Positions 35,255 to 43,933 of a stretch of DNA of 64,000 bases are shown here, piece after piece. Origin of the DNA: Gp6-AA40 sp035492455 (GTDB lineage Bacteria; Acidobacteriota; Vicinamibacteria; Vicinamibacterales; UBA2999); contig DATJJE010000030.1 of the NCBI GenBank assembly GCA_035492455.1, forward strand, positions 13,008-77,007, given 5' to 3'. Each line of letters begins with the position of its first letter. Position 1 is the stretch's first letter. The position numbers were made by a program, and so were the translations under genes. The notes under the pieces were generated by a model. It made no database searches. It saw only the letters and a program-made list of their open reading frames with translations, and had not been told where the DNA came from.

Positions 35255-37537
35255 ATGCAGACCAGCCGTATCTCGCGCAGAGATCTGCTGAAATCCGGCG
35301 CGCTCATCATCGGCTTCAACCTGTTCGAGCCCCTCACACACGTATTCGCGCAGGGTCTCCAAGGTGGAACACCAATCTCGAACGCAGGCGGTCTGCCTCC
35401 AGGCCAGCTTGATTCGTGGCTGGCGGTTGCGCCCGACGGAACCGTCAGCGTATTCACCAGCAAGGTTGATCTCGGAACGGGAACCGGGACCGCGCTCGGA
35501 CAGATCGTCGCGGAGGAACTCGACGTACCTGTGTCGAAGATCCGCATGGAGATCGGCGACACCACAAGGACGGTCGATCAGGGACGCACATCCGCAAGTC
35601 GGACGCTCGAGCGGGCGGGTCCCCAGCTGCGCCAGGCATCGGCCGCGGCGAGGCAGGAACTGCTCAGACGCGCCTCTGCGCAACTCGGCGTTCCCGCCAA
35701 TCAGCTCACGGTGAATGACGGTGTCGTCGGTGTCGCCGGCAATTCGACGAGGACCGTGTCTTATGCAACGCTCGTCGGCGGTAAGCGCTTCGATACGACG
35801 ATCCAGGCGAGCGGCGAGCAGTGGGACCTCAATCTCGCCGCCGATGTGAAGCCGAAGGACCCGAAGGACTACAGGGTCGTCGGCACATCCGTCGCGCGCT
35901 TTGATCTGCCGCCGAAGCTCACTGGTCAGTTTGTCTACGCGCACGACGTACGCGTGCCCGGCATGTTGCACGGTCGCGTCGTTCGTCCACCAGTCGTGAA
36001 CTCGAAGCCGGCGGCGGTCGACGAGACCTCCGTGCGCGGCATCCCCGGCATCGTGCGTGTGGTGCAGAAGGGCAATTTCGTTGGCGTGGTTGCGGAAACC
36101 GAGTGGGCGGCGGTCCGTGCAGCGCGCGCGCTGAAGGTAACGTGGTCCGAGCCGCCAGTGCGGTTCCCAGCGGGTCCGGATGCAATCTTCGATTATTTGA
36201 AGACAACGAAACCGGTTGCGGAGCGCGTTGCCATCAACACCGGCAATGTTGAATCCGCTTTCAACGGTGCCGCGAAGAAGTTCGAAGCGACCTATCGCTG
36301 GCCGTTCCAGATGCACGGCATGATCGGTCCGTCGTGCGCCGTCGCCGACGTGCACGGCACCAAGGCGACCGTCTGGTCCGGTTCGCAAGCGCCATTCATC
36401 ACGCGGAACGGCATCGCGCGCCTGCTCGGCATCCGTGAACAGGACGTTCACTTCATCTACTGCGAGGGCTCTGGCTGCTACGGTCGCCTTGAACCCGACG
36501 ATGCGCCCGAAGACGCGGCGCTGATGTCGCAGGTCGTCGGCAAGCCGGTGCGCGTGCAGTGGATGCGTGAGGACGAGCACGGCTGGGAGCCGAAGGGACC
36601 TCCGCAATTGATCGCGATTCGATCGGCACTCGACGCGCAGGGCAACGTCGCTGCGTGGGAGTACGTAGAGCAAACCGTGCCGTGGACGGATGCGCGTCTC
36701 ACGCCGATGCTCGCGTCACGGCAGACCGGCATCAAGCCCGATGAAAATGGCGTCGTGCTCGGCGGCGGCGACGGCGCGCCGTACGTCTTCACCAACCGGA
36801 AATCGACGACGGCGACGATACCGTGGGTGATGACGCCCAATCCTCTGCGCACCGGAAATCTGCGTGCGCCGTACTCTCAGGCGCGCTGCTTCGCGGCCGA
36901 ATCGCAGATGGACGATATGGCCGCGGCTGCGGGTGTCGATGCCATCGAGTTCCGCATGCGCTACTTGACAGGCGCGAACAATCAGCGTGTCGCCGCAGTA
37001 CTTCGCGCAGCAGCGGAGCGCGCGAAGTGGCAATCCCGCGGCGCGGACCTTGTCAGGTCCGCTCGGCGCGGAAATGTTGTGACAGGCCGTGGCGCTGCCA
37101 TCTCCGGCATGGCCGGCACCGTCGTCGCGCAAATCGCGGACATCGAGCTCGACAAGTCCACCGGCAAGGTCAGCGTGAAGCGGGTGACCGTCGCGCACGA
37201 TTGCGGGATCATCGTCAACCCGGACGGGCTGAGGAATCAGATTGAAGGCAACGTCATCCAGGGCACGAGCCGCGCGCTGATGGAGGAAGTGAACTTCGAT
37301 GCGGCGGGGGTTCGAAATCTGAATTGGAATACGTATCCGATCATCCGTTTCCGCGAGGTGCCCGAGGTGGACATCGTACTGATCGATCAGCGCGCCATGC
37401 CGCCGTACGGCGGCGGCGAAGCGGCATCGATTGCCACCGCCGCCGCGATCGGCAACGCGATTTTCAATGCGGCTGGCGTGCGGCTGCGACAGATACCCTT
37501 CACGCCTGCACGTGTGATGCGCGCATTACGAACGTAG
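35255..37537 (+). CDS. Xanthine-dehydrogenase-family molybdenum subunit, Tat-exported
   Basis: 760 aa, close to isoquinoline 1-oxidoreductase beta subunit. A Tat signal (RISRRDLLKSGALIIGF) opens the protein, so it folds with cofactor before export. The large molybdopterin-binding domains follow; the catalytic glutamate is in YGGGEAASIA near the C-terminus and GNLRAPYSQ is also conserved. The 2Fe-2S small subunit normally encoded beside it is missing from the window, so electrons must pass to a remote partner. ATG at 35255 gives a clean Tat signal; TTG at 35219 is rejected. Head of a four-gene plus-strand operon. Confidence 0.88.
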   Translation: MQTSRISRRDLLKSGALIIGFNLFEPLTHVFAQGLQGGTPISNAGGLPPGQLDSWLAVAPDGTVSVFTSKVDLGTGTGTALGQIVAEELDVPVSKIRMEIGDTTRTVDQGRTSASRTLERAGPQLRQASAAARQELLRRASAQLGVPANQLTVNDGVVGVAGNSTRTVSYATLVGGKRFDTTIQASGEQWDLNLAADVKPKDPKDYRVVGTSVARFDLPPKLTGQFVYAHDVRVPGMLHGRVVRPPVVNSKPAAVDETSVRGIPGIVRVVQKGNFVGVVAETEWAAVRAARALKVTWSEPPVRFPAGPDAIFDYLKTTKPVAERVAINTGNVESAFNGAAKKFEATYRWPFQMHGMIGPSCAVADVHGTKATVWSGSQAPFITRNGIARLLGIREQDVHFIYCEGSGCYGRLEPDDAPEDAALMSQVVGKPVRVQWMREDEHGWEPKGPPQLIAIRSALDAQGNVAAWEYVEQTVPWTDARLTPMLASRQTGIKPDENGVVLGGGDGAPYVFTNRKSTTATIPWVMTPNPLRTGNLRAPYSQARCFAAESQMDDMAAAAGVDAIEFRMRYLTGANNQRVAAVLRAAAERAKWQSRGADLVRSARRGNVVTGRGAAISGMAGTVVAQIADIELDKSTGKVSVKRVTVAHDCGIIVNPDGLRNQIEGNVIQGTSRALMEEVNFDAAGVRNLNWNTYPIIRFREVPEVDIVLIDQRAMPPYGGGEAASIATAAAIGNAIFNAAGVRLRQIPFTPARVMRALRT

Positions 37538-37549
37538 AGAGGAGAGGAG

Positions 37550-38569
37550 ATGCAGCGGCGCGAGTTTCTCGCGGGTCTAGCCGCAGTTGGTGCAACGGCG
37601 CTGGTACCGGACATCCTCACCGGAGCACAGTCGCAGTCATCGTCTGTCGCTCCGTACCGGATCGACGTGCACTATCATGGCAACTCGCCGGGCTTCATCG
37701 CTGCCATTAAGGCTCACAATACGGGTCAGATGCCGCTCATGAACTGGACGTCGGCGAAGGCGCTCGAGGACATGGATCGTGATGGTGTGGCGACGTCGAT
37801 GATGTCGACGAGCGAGCCGGGCGTGTACTTCGGCGACGCGGCGGCCGCCCGTGCGCTCGCACGCGAATGCAATGAGTACTTTGCGAAGCTCGTGTCGGAT
37901 CGTCCCACTCGCTTCGGGATGTTCGCCACGCTCCCGCTGCCGGATGTGGACGGCACGCTGAAGGAGATCGAATACGCCTTCGGCACGCTGAAGGCCGATG
38001 GCGTCTGCTTCATGAGCAGCTACGAAGGGAAGTATCTCGGCGATCCGATGTTTGCGCCCGTCATGGACGAACTGAATCGGCGCAAGGCCGTTGCCTACAC
38101 GCACCCGTTCCGCGGCGGCATGATCAACATGCTGCCGGACGGCCGCGCGCTGGGCATCACGCTGTCGACCGAAACCACGCTCACCATTCAGAGCATCCTC
38201 TACACGAATACTGCCACACGCTGCCCGGACATCAGGTTCATCTGGTCGCATGGTGGTGGCACGGCGCCCTATATCACCAGCCGGCTGGGTGCGGCCGTTG
38301 GTCCTGACGGCAAGCCCAACGCGAACCTTGCCGCGCTGCAGAAGTTTTATTACGACACCGCGCAGGCGTTTAATCCCTACACGCTTGCGACGTTCACCCG
38401 CGTCGTGCCGAACGCGCACATCCTGTTCGGCACTGACTATCCATTCGCCCAGGCATCAACGGTGGCGAAAGGGCTCGCCGACTATTCGTTTACGCCGGCG
38501 CAGCTTCGTGCCATCGAGCGTGACAACGCGCTCGCTTTATTTCCGCGGTTGAAAGGAGGGTCCGCCTAA
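37550..38569 (+). CDS. Tat-exported amidohydrolase, ACMSD-like
   Basis: 339 aa with a twin-arginine signal (QRREFLAGLAAVGATALVP). Amidohydrolase fold of the ACMSD/metal-dependent decarboxylase class: N-terminal metal motif DVHYHGN (H-x-H), HPF in YTHPFRGG, IWSHGGG and FGTDYPFAQA with the catalytic Asp. Family members hydrolyse or decarboxylate aromatic-derived acids. GAGAGGAGAGGAG lies immediately before the ATG. Its stop codon sits in the loop of the first of four tandem hairpins. Probably acts in the periplasm on the product of the upstream molybdenum enzyme. Confidence 0.85.
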   Translation: MQRREFLAGLAAVGATALVPDILTGAQSQSSSVAPYRIDVHYHGNSPGFIAAIKAHNTGQMPLMNWTSAKALEDMDRDGVATSMMSTSEPGVYFGDAAAARALARECNEYFAKLVSDRPTRFGMFATLPLPDVDGTLKEIEYAFGTLKADGVCFMSSYEGKYLGDPMFAPVMDELNRRKAVAYTHPFRGGMINMLPDGRALGITLSTETTLTIQSILYTNTATRCPDIRFIWSHGGGTAPYITSRLGAAVGPDGKPNANLAALQKFYYDTAQAFNPYTLATFTRVVPNAHILFGTDYPFAQASTVAKGLADYSFTPAQLRAIERDNALALFPRLKGGSA

Positions 38570-38638
38570 AGGCGGACTCCACCGGTGGAGTCCGGCGTCA
38601 GCCGGATCAGATCGGTAGCGTCCGGCTTTAGACGGACG
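38560..38638. repeat. Cluster of four hairpins with GTCCGGCTTTAG-type arms (element E)
   Basis: Four short inverted repeats follow each other: 38560-38577 (GTCCGCC-TAAA-GGCGGAC), 38574-38593 (a 20-bp perfect palindrome, arms GGACTCCACC), 38591-38606 (TCCGGC-GTCA-GCCGGA) and 38619-38638 (CGTCCGGC-TTTA-GACGGACG, one mismatch). They fill the gap before the TonB receptor, whose GAGGAGGG follows immediately. This arm type is dispersed in acidobacterial genomes. It could protect the upstream mRNA or attenuate the receptor. Confidence 0.85.
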
Positions 38639-38652
38639 AGGAGGGCTCATAT

Positions 38653-41559
38653 ATGCGACCGGTTTCCCTCGCGGTTCTCGTTCTCGCACTGATCTCCCTG
38701 GCCGTCCCGGCGGCGGCTCAGACCACTAACGGTGTGATCTCCGGCATTGTCAGCGACGCCCAGGGCGGCGTGTTGCCTGGTGTCACCGTCACCGGACGGA
38801 ACGTCGAGACCGGCATCACACGAAGCGTCGTAACCGAATCGGATGGACGTTATCGGCTCGCCGCATTGCCGCCGGGCCGGTACGACGTTCGAGCCGAGCT
38901 GCAGGGCTTCGGCACGGCGAACGTTCCCGAGATGACGCTGTTAACCGGCACGGAGCTGACTCGGAACATCACGATGCAGGTGCAGGGTCTGAACGAATCG
39001 GTGACGGTTACCGGCGAAGCACCGATTGTCGAGGTCACCAAGAGCGAAGTGTCGGGCGTGATCACGCAGGACCAGATGCAGAACCTGCCGCTGGCCACTC
39101 GCCAGCCGATGGACCTCGCGCTCCTGATGCCGGGTACCAGCCAGGATGCCGTGCGCGCGCGCAAAGCAAACTCGAACATCGGCGCGGGCGCATTCACGAA
39201 CGGATCGGCGCTGCTGGTGGACGGCGTGTGGAACAAGGAGGGCAACACCGGCGAGCCGCGTCAGGACTTCCCGCAGTCGTCGATTCAGGAGTTCAAGGTA
39301 TACCTCAGTCAGTCACCCGCCGAATACGGATGGACCGCGGGCGGCGCCGTGTCGATGGCCACCAAGAGCGGCACGAATCAGTTCCACGGCGAGGGCTTCG
39401 AGTTTTACCGCAACAAAGCACTCAATACGATCGACCCCTTCATCAAGGCAGCCAACCAGCCGAAGCCAGATTTCAGTCGGCATCAGTTCGGCGGCGCCAT
39501 CGGCGGTCCAATTGCCCGCGACAAAGTGCATTTCTTCCAGGCGGCCGAGCGTCTAAAGAGCAACCTGTACGACCTCGTCGCCGTCAAGCAGCCGCAGTTC
39601 TATGGCAGTCTGAACGGCGTGTTCCCGAGCCCTGAATACAACAACATGTCGTTCACGCGCGGTGACTGGCAGATCGATCAAAAGCAGAACCTGTTCGTGC
39701 GCTACGCCTGGCAGGTGTCGGACTTCACGTGCGAAGGGTGCTCGGCGTCGTCGTCAAACCCGTGGTTCTCTGGCGGAGGAGGCATCAAGCAGCATCGCTA
39801 CGCTTGGGCCGGTGCACACACCTGGGTGCTGACACCGAAGATCCTCAACGAAGTTCGCGGGCAGTGGACCAACTACCTGTTTCGTGCGCACGTGCCGGGC
39901 GTGACGCCGCTCAAGCCGCTCTTCACCGAGGACCCGCGGCGCACGGCAAACCTGACGCAGATCTTCAACTTCCCGAGCCTCACGTGGGGCGCCAACACCA
40001 ACCAGTACGGCGACCTCAACTCGCGGCAATTGCGTGACGATCTGTCGATCACAAGCGGCCAGCATGCCTGGAAGTTCGGCGTCGGCGCGCAGAGCCTGCC
40101 GATCCGTCAGTCGATTCGCAAGGCGAACGGCACCTGGACATTCAATCAGGATCAGTCCTTTAATCCGGCCAACCTCGCGTCGTTCGTGCCGATACCGGGA
40201 TCGGTGACACTTTTCCAGGCGGCGCTATTCAACGTAGGGCTCTTTGCACCCAACGTGCTGTGGGATACGTATGCGGAGGATGAATGGAAGCCGCTCGCCG
40301 GCCTGACATTGAACCTCGGCCTTCGCTACGAGTACCAGGGCAAGGTGTTCGACCAGGGACGCGATCTGAACGACAAAACCATCTTCCCGACGACCGGAAC
40401 CGCGACCAGCCTGGCGCCGTTGGTTGACTTCTCGCATCGCGGCGACAAGAACAACTTCGGCCCGCGTGTCGGCCTCGCGTGGGACGTGAACAACGACGGC
40501 AGGACGGTCGTACGTGCGGGGTACGGTTTGTACTACAACCCGATGAACACGCAGTCCGAGTTGTCGGAGATCCAGAACTTCCGGCAGTTTACGGCGAACA
40601 TTCCGAATCCTTCGTATCCGGACCCGTACGGCGGCCGCGATCCGATCTCTTTTGTTGCGGCGGGCGTGCAGAACATCGCTGTCGAGGCGAACGATCTCGA
40701 GAACCTGCAATCCGCCGCATATAGCGGCGGGATATCGCGTCAGTTAGGCGCCGCGCTCGCCATTCACGTCGACGGTGTCTACAACAAAATGACGAAAGTG
40801 CCGATGGCGATCGACATCAATCCGCGCAGCGGCGGTAGCACAGGCAATCGTCCGCTGCCGCAGTTCGGCCGTGTGCTGCAGACGCAATCGATCGGCTGGG
40901 CCGACTACAAGGCGCTGCTGATGCGCCTCGAGAAACGGCTGGACCACAACTACATGTACACGGTGTCGTACACGCTCGCGAGCACGAACGGAAACGTCAG
41001 CAGCTCGAGCTTCTTGTCAACAGTGACGGACGCCGCGCACATCGACTACGACGAAGGTCCGAACAACAGCGATCGCCGGCACGCGCTCGTGGCGAGCGGT
41101 TCGGTGATGCTGCCGTACGAGATTAATCTCGGCGCGGTCTTCACCGCACGATCGACGATGCCGTTCAGCGCTATTGCGGGACAGGATCTCAATGGCGACG
41201 CGAATGTGACCGATTACGTGCCGGGGACGACGCGCAATCAGTTCAACCGCAGCAGTCAGGCTGCGGCGCTGGCGGCTGTGAACGCGTATCGCGCGACGCG
41301 GAACCTGGTGGCAATTCCCGAATCGCAGATCGACACGAACGACTTCTACGGGCTGGATCTGCGGGCGAGCAAGTCGATCCGCCTGACGGCGACACAGCGA
41401 GTCGAGTTGGTTGCGCAGGTGTTCAACGTGTTCAATCGGACAAACCTGACTCCCGGAGCCGCTGGCTGGCAGGCCAATGCCCTGTCTTCGGCGTTTGGCA
41501 CCCTCTCGTCGGCGCTCAACAAGCGTCAGGCGGAGCTGGCGATCCGGTTCGTGTTCTGA
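38653..41559 (+). CDS. TonB-dependent receptor, Oar-like with carboxypeptidase-regulatory domain
   Basis: 968 aa outer-membrane receptor. Signal peptide (to about residue 23), CarboxypepD_reg domain (about 25-110, SGIVSDAQGGVLPGVTV), plug (about 120-230) and a large barrel ending in ELAIRFVF, the terminal aromatic. The RYEYQGKVFDQGRD and FNVFNRTNL segments are typical of the acidobacterial Oar group, thought to take up oligosaccharides, peptides or other large ligands. GAGGAGGG sits about eight bases before the ATG. Located between Tat-exported enzymes and a solute-binding protein, so probably imports their substrate. Confidence 0.93.
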   Translation: MRPVSLAVLVLALISLAVPAAAQTTNGVISGIVSDAQGGVLPGVTVTGRNVETGITRSVVTESDGRYRLAALPPGRYDVRAELQGFGTANVPEMTLLTGTELTRNITMQVQGLNESVTVTGEAPIVEVTKSEVSGVITQDQMQNLPLATRQPMDLALLMPGTSQDAVRARKANSNIGAGAFTNGSALLVDGVWNKEGNTGEPRQDFPQSSIQEFKVYLSQSPAEYGWTAGGAVSMATKSGTNQFHGEGFEFYRNKALNTIDPFIKAANQPKPDFSRHQFGGAIGGPIARDKVHFFQAAERLKSNLYDLVAVKQPQFYGSLNGVFPSPEYNNMSFTRGDWQIDQKQNLFVRYAWQVSDFTCEGCSASSSNPWFSGGGGIKQHRYAWAGAHTWVLTPKILNEVRGQWTNYLFRAHVPGVTPLKPLFTEDPRRTANLTQIFNFPSLTWGANTNQYGDLNSRQLRDDLSITSGQHAWKFGVGAQSLPIRQSIRKANGTWTFNQDQSFNPANLASFVPIPGSVTLFQAALFNVGLFAPNVLWDTYAEDEWKPLAGLTLNLGLRYEYQGKVFDQGRDLNDKTIFPTTGTATSLAPLVDFSHRGDKNNFGPRVGLAWDVNNDGRTVVRAGYGLYYNPMNTQSELSEIQNFRQFTANIPNPSYPDPYGGRDPISFVAAGVQNIAVEANDLENLQSAAYSGGISRQLGAALAIHVDGVYNKMTKVPMAIDINPRSGGSTGNRPLPQFGRVLQTQSIGWADYKALLMRLEKRLDHNYMYTVSYTLASTNGNVSSSSFLSTVTDAAHIDYDEGPNNSDRRHALVASGSVMLPYEINLGAVFTARSTMPFSAIAGQDLNGDANVTDYVPGTTRNQFNRSSQAAALAAVNAYRATRNLVAIPESQIDTNDFYGLDLRASKSIRLTATQRVELVAQVFNVFNRTNLTPGAAGWQANALSSAFGTLSSALNKRQAELAIRFVF

Positions 41560-42362
41560 TGCGGCGTCGGGACTTTCTCGCTGAATTGGCGGTGGCCGCG
41601 ACGGCCGCCGCCGTGCGGACAGTCGATGCGCAGAGTGTCGCGCTGCTAGCGCCCACCGGCACGCTTCGCTCCTCGTTCATCGCGACGAATCCCGTTCAAG
41701 GCCGCGTGGATGCAAAGACCGGCGCCGTGTCTGGTCCGGCGGAGGACCTGACGCGCGAGCTCGCCCGCCGTCTCGGCGTGCCGTACAGGGTGACGCCGCT
41801 GCCGGATGCCGGTGCCGTGCTCGAGAGCGTGAAGAGTAGCCGGGTCGACATCGGATTCCTTGCAGTTGAAGCCGAGCGCGCGACGCAGGTCGATTTCTCC
41901 GACGCATACTCCAGTTCCGGTGCCGCCTATGCCGTCCGCGCGAACGCACCCTTTCAGAACTCCGCGGACGTCGACCGCGCCGGTGTGACGATCGGCGCCA
42001 TCAGCGGCCAGGCCCCGGAGGTCTACGTGCGCGAGCACGTGAAGAACGCGCGTCTGCAGTCGCTGCCGTCGGTGCCGCCCAACGCGGACATGGGCAAGAT
42101 GCTGCTCGATGGAAAGGTCGACGCGTTCGCGGCGAATCGCACGCGGATGGAAGAGCTCGTCCGCGACGTTCCGGGCCTGCGCGTCCTGCCGGACGACTAT
42201 ATGGCGACGCTGCAGGCGCTCGTCGTCGCGAAAGGAAAGTCGGCGCAGCTTGCGGAGATCAATCGGTTCCTTGCCGAGGTTCGCAAGTCGGGGTTCATGC
42301 AGGCTTCGCTCGAGCGCGCAAAGGTCGCGGGCGTCAAAGTCGCTCCTGAACAGAAGCGGTAA
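41559..42362 (+). CDS. Orphan solute-binding protein (SBP_bac_3), Tat signal
   Basis: 267 aa. Tat-like signal (MRRRDFLAELAVAATAAAV), then a two-lobe extracellular solute-binding fold of the amino-acid type, with SSRVDIGFLAVEAERA and VDFSDAYSSSGAAY. No ABC permease or ATPase lies near, so it may bind a ligand for sensing or feed a distant transporter. The ATG overlaps the receptor stop as TGATG. Its 3' end overlaps the opposite methyltransferase by 29 bases. Confidence 0.83.
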   Translation: MRRRDFLAELAVAATAAAVRTVDAQSVALLAPTGTLRSSFIATNPVQGRVDAKTGAVSGPAEDLTRELARRLGVPYRVTPLPDAGAVLESVKSSRVDIGFLAVEAERATQVDFSDAYSSSGAAYAVRANAPFQNSADVDRAGVTIGAISGQAPEVYVREHVKNARLQSLPSVPPNADMGKMLLDGKVDAFAANRTRMEELVRDVPGLRVLPDDYMATLQALVVAKGKSAQLAEINRFLAEVRKSGFMQASLERAKVAGVKVAPEQKR

Positions 42363-43044
42363 CGCGCCGAAAGAGCCCTTCGTAAATCACGGGCGCGCGG
42401 CATGCGGTTAGTTGATCCGGCCGCGGTCGATTCAATTCGCGGAAGGGCACTGAATCATCTCGTACGAAGCCGGCCGCCCTGAGTTCAGATTTCAGCTGCT
42501 CTTCGGTCAGAAAGCATTGCGGCTCACCGGAAAACTCAATAAACACGAACGACTCGCCGCCGACAGGCACGGCGCTCGGCGGCAGCGTGTTGCGCGAGAA
42601 GGTGAACACGAACAGCGCCGCGCCGTCTGCCGACACGCGCGCGGCTTCGCGCACCGCCTGTCTGAATTCCATGCTGGACTTCGCCAGATTCCAGATACCG
42701 TGCGCGATGACAAGATCGCAGCAGCCATCGGCCACCGGGAGGCGATCCATCGGCGCGAGGGCCAAACCCAGGTGATGTTCTTCGTCGAGCTCCGCCCGCT
42801 GCCGCTCGCGAGCGGCCTTCAGCATCGGCCGCGATAGATCGAGGCCCAGGACAGTCCAACCCTGAAGGGCCAGCGGTACGGCGTTGCGTGCTGCACCGCA
42901 TCCAAGATCGAGCGCCCGGCGCCCGCGCGCTCGCGCGATCTCTTCGCCTGCAAAGCGCATCAACGTCGGGTTCGGCGGCGAGGCGACGAAGCCGGCAACC
43001 GTGTCCGGCCGGCTCCACGCTGAGTTTGCCAGCGGATCAATCAC
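42334..43044 (-). CDS. Class I SAM-dependent methyltransferase
   Basis: 236 aa. SAM-binding motif I is ALDLGCGAARNAVPLA (about residue 47), followed by VLGLDLSRPML and the post-I DLVIAHGIWNL. GTG at 43044 is used because it follows the RIC stop by 13 bases; longer starts would enter the RIC gene. Substrate unknown (possibly a small metabolite). It sits last behind the redox module and RIC on the same strand. Confidence 0.82.
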   Translation of the reverse strand: MIDPLANSAWSRPDTVAGFVASPPNPTLMRFAGEEIARARGRRALDLGCGAARNAVPLALQGWTVLGLDLSRPMLKAARERQRAELDEEHHLGLALAPMDRLPVADGCCDLVIAHGIWNLAKSSMEFRQAVREAARVSADGAALFVFTFSRNTLPPSAVPVGGESFVFIEFSGEPQCFLTEEQLKSELRAAGFVRDDSVPFRELNRPRPDQLTACRAPVIYEGLFRRVTASVQERL

Positions 43045-43057
43045 GATCTCGAGTTTC

Positions 43058-43759
43058 TTACACGCTGCTTGCGGCCGCGAGCTGAAGGGCGCGCGGGAAC
43101 AGGATGTTGTTCTCCAGATGCACATGCACATGCATCGATGCTTCGAGCTCGGCGAGACCCTGGTAAAGCGCACGCATCGTGGCGCAGCCCCACGCCGGTA
43201 CCACGTAGTCATCCGTCAACTCACGCAGCTCGGCAAGCAGACGTCCGGCGTGATCGTGCTCCTGTTCCATCACGGTAATCGGTGCCGAGATGCCCATGCC
43301 GGCGCTGACGGCACCGGCCTCGATGGCGCGAATCGCGCGAAAGAGAATCATTTCCTCTTTCCACATGTGCTGGGTCAATTCCGCTGCGAGCTCACCCACC
43401 GCATCCTTGATGCGTACGAGGTCGCGCGACTTTTCACTATGCGCCTGGGCAGCCTTCGCCGCCATCTGTTCAAGCCGCGGCAGCTGCTCGCGCAGCGCAT
43501 CATGGTACGTGCTCACGATGTGCTCGGTCAGCTGGTGCAGCGGCGCATGCATCCAGTCACGCGATTCTTCGGGCAGCTCGATGGCGCTGACAATCGCCTT
43601 CTCAACTTCGTTGAACGACAGTCCCTGCTCCTCGCACGCCTCGCGAAACGCCCGCTTGCCACCGCAACAGAAGTCGATGCCGTAGCGTTGAAAAATCCGC
43701 ACGGCCGCAGGATATTCCGCGGCGATATCTGCGACGGTTGCAGTCTCGTTGATGCTCAT
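43058..43759 (-). CDS. ric: RIC/YtfE/ScdA di-iron iron-sulfur repair protein
   Basis: 233 aa. N-terminal ScdA_N domain with the FCCGGKRAF cysteine motif, then a hemerythrin-like domain with HQLTEHIVSTYH, HMWKEE and MHVHVHLENNILFP supplying His/Glu for the di-iron site. Repairs iron-sulfur clusters damaged by nitric oxide or peroxide. ATG at 43759 has AGGAG seven bases upstream. Directly downstream of the molybdo-redox operon, consistent with nitrogen-oxide stress, though a 174-base gap gives room for its own promoter. Confidence 0.93.
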   Translation of the reverse strand: MSINETATVADIAAEYPAAVRIFQRYGIDFCCGGKRAFREACEEQGLSFNEVEKAIVSAIELPEESRDWMHAPLHQLTEHIVSTYHDALREQLPRLEQMAAKAAQAHSEKSRDLVRIKDAVGELAAELTQHMWKEEMILFRAIRAIEAGAVSAGMGISAPITVMEQEHDHAGRLLAELRELTDDYVVPAWGCATMRALYQGLAELEASMHVHVHLENNILFPRALQLAAASSV

Positions 43760-43933
43760 CTTCCGACTCCTGTCACGCGCGTAGTCACAATTCCGCGAAG
43801 TTGGCTGCAAGAGCTGAAGACTCCTTCACTGTGCACGCCGAATACGCCAGGTAGCACGGGAGATGAGTGCACAGAGGTTGCCACCTTCCCTGGACCGATC
43901 GGAAGGAGCCGGGTCGCGTCAGTTCGCGCAGAT

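Noticed and set aside
34984..35565. 193-aa minus-strand frame in the divergent gap
   Set aside because: Mostly antisense to the molybdenum subunit, Ser/Arg/Pro-rich, no ribosome site.
35177..36673. 498-aa open frame on the minus strand
   Set aside because: Antisense to the molybdenum subunit; no family features.
35255..37537. Xanthine dehydrogenase as entry step for the allantoin genes
   Set aside because: It resembles isoquinoline-type exported enzymes with a Tat signal and lies 32 kb away in a different operon.
42334..43212. Longer methyltransferase start at 43212
   Set aside because: Would read 168 bases antisense-like into the RIC gene; GTG at 43044 after the RIC stop fits the conserved N-terminus.
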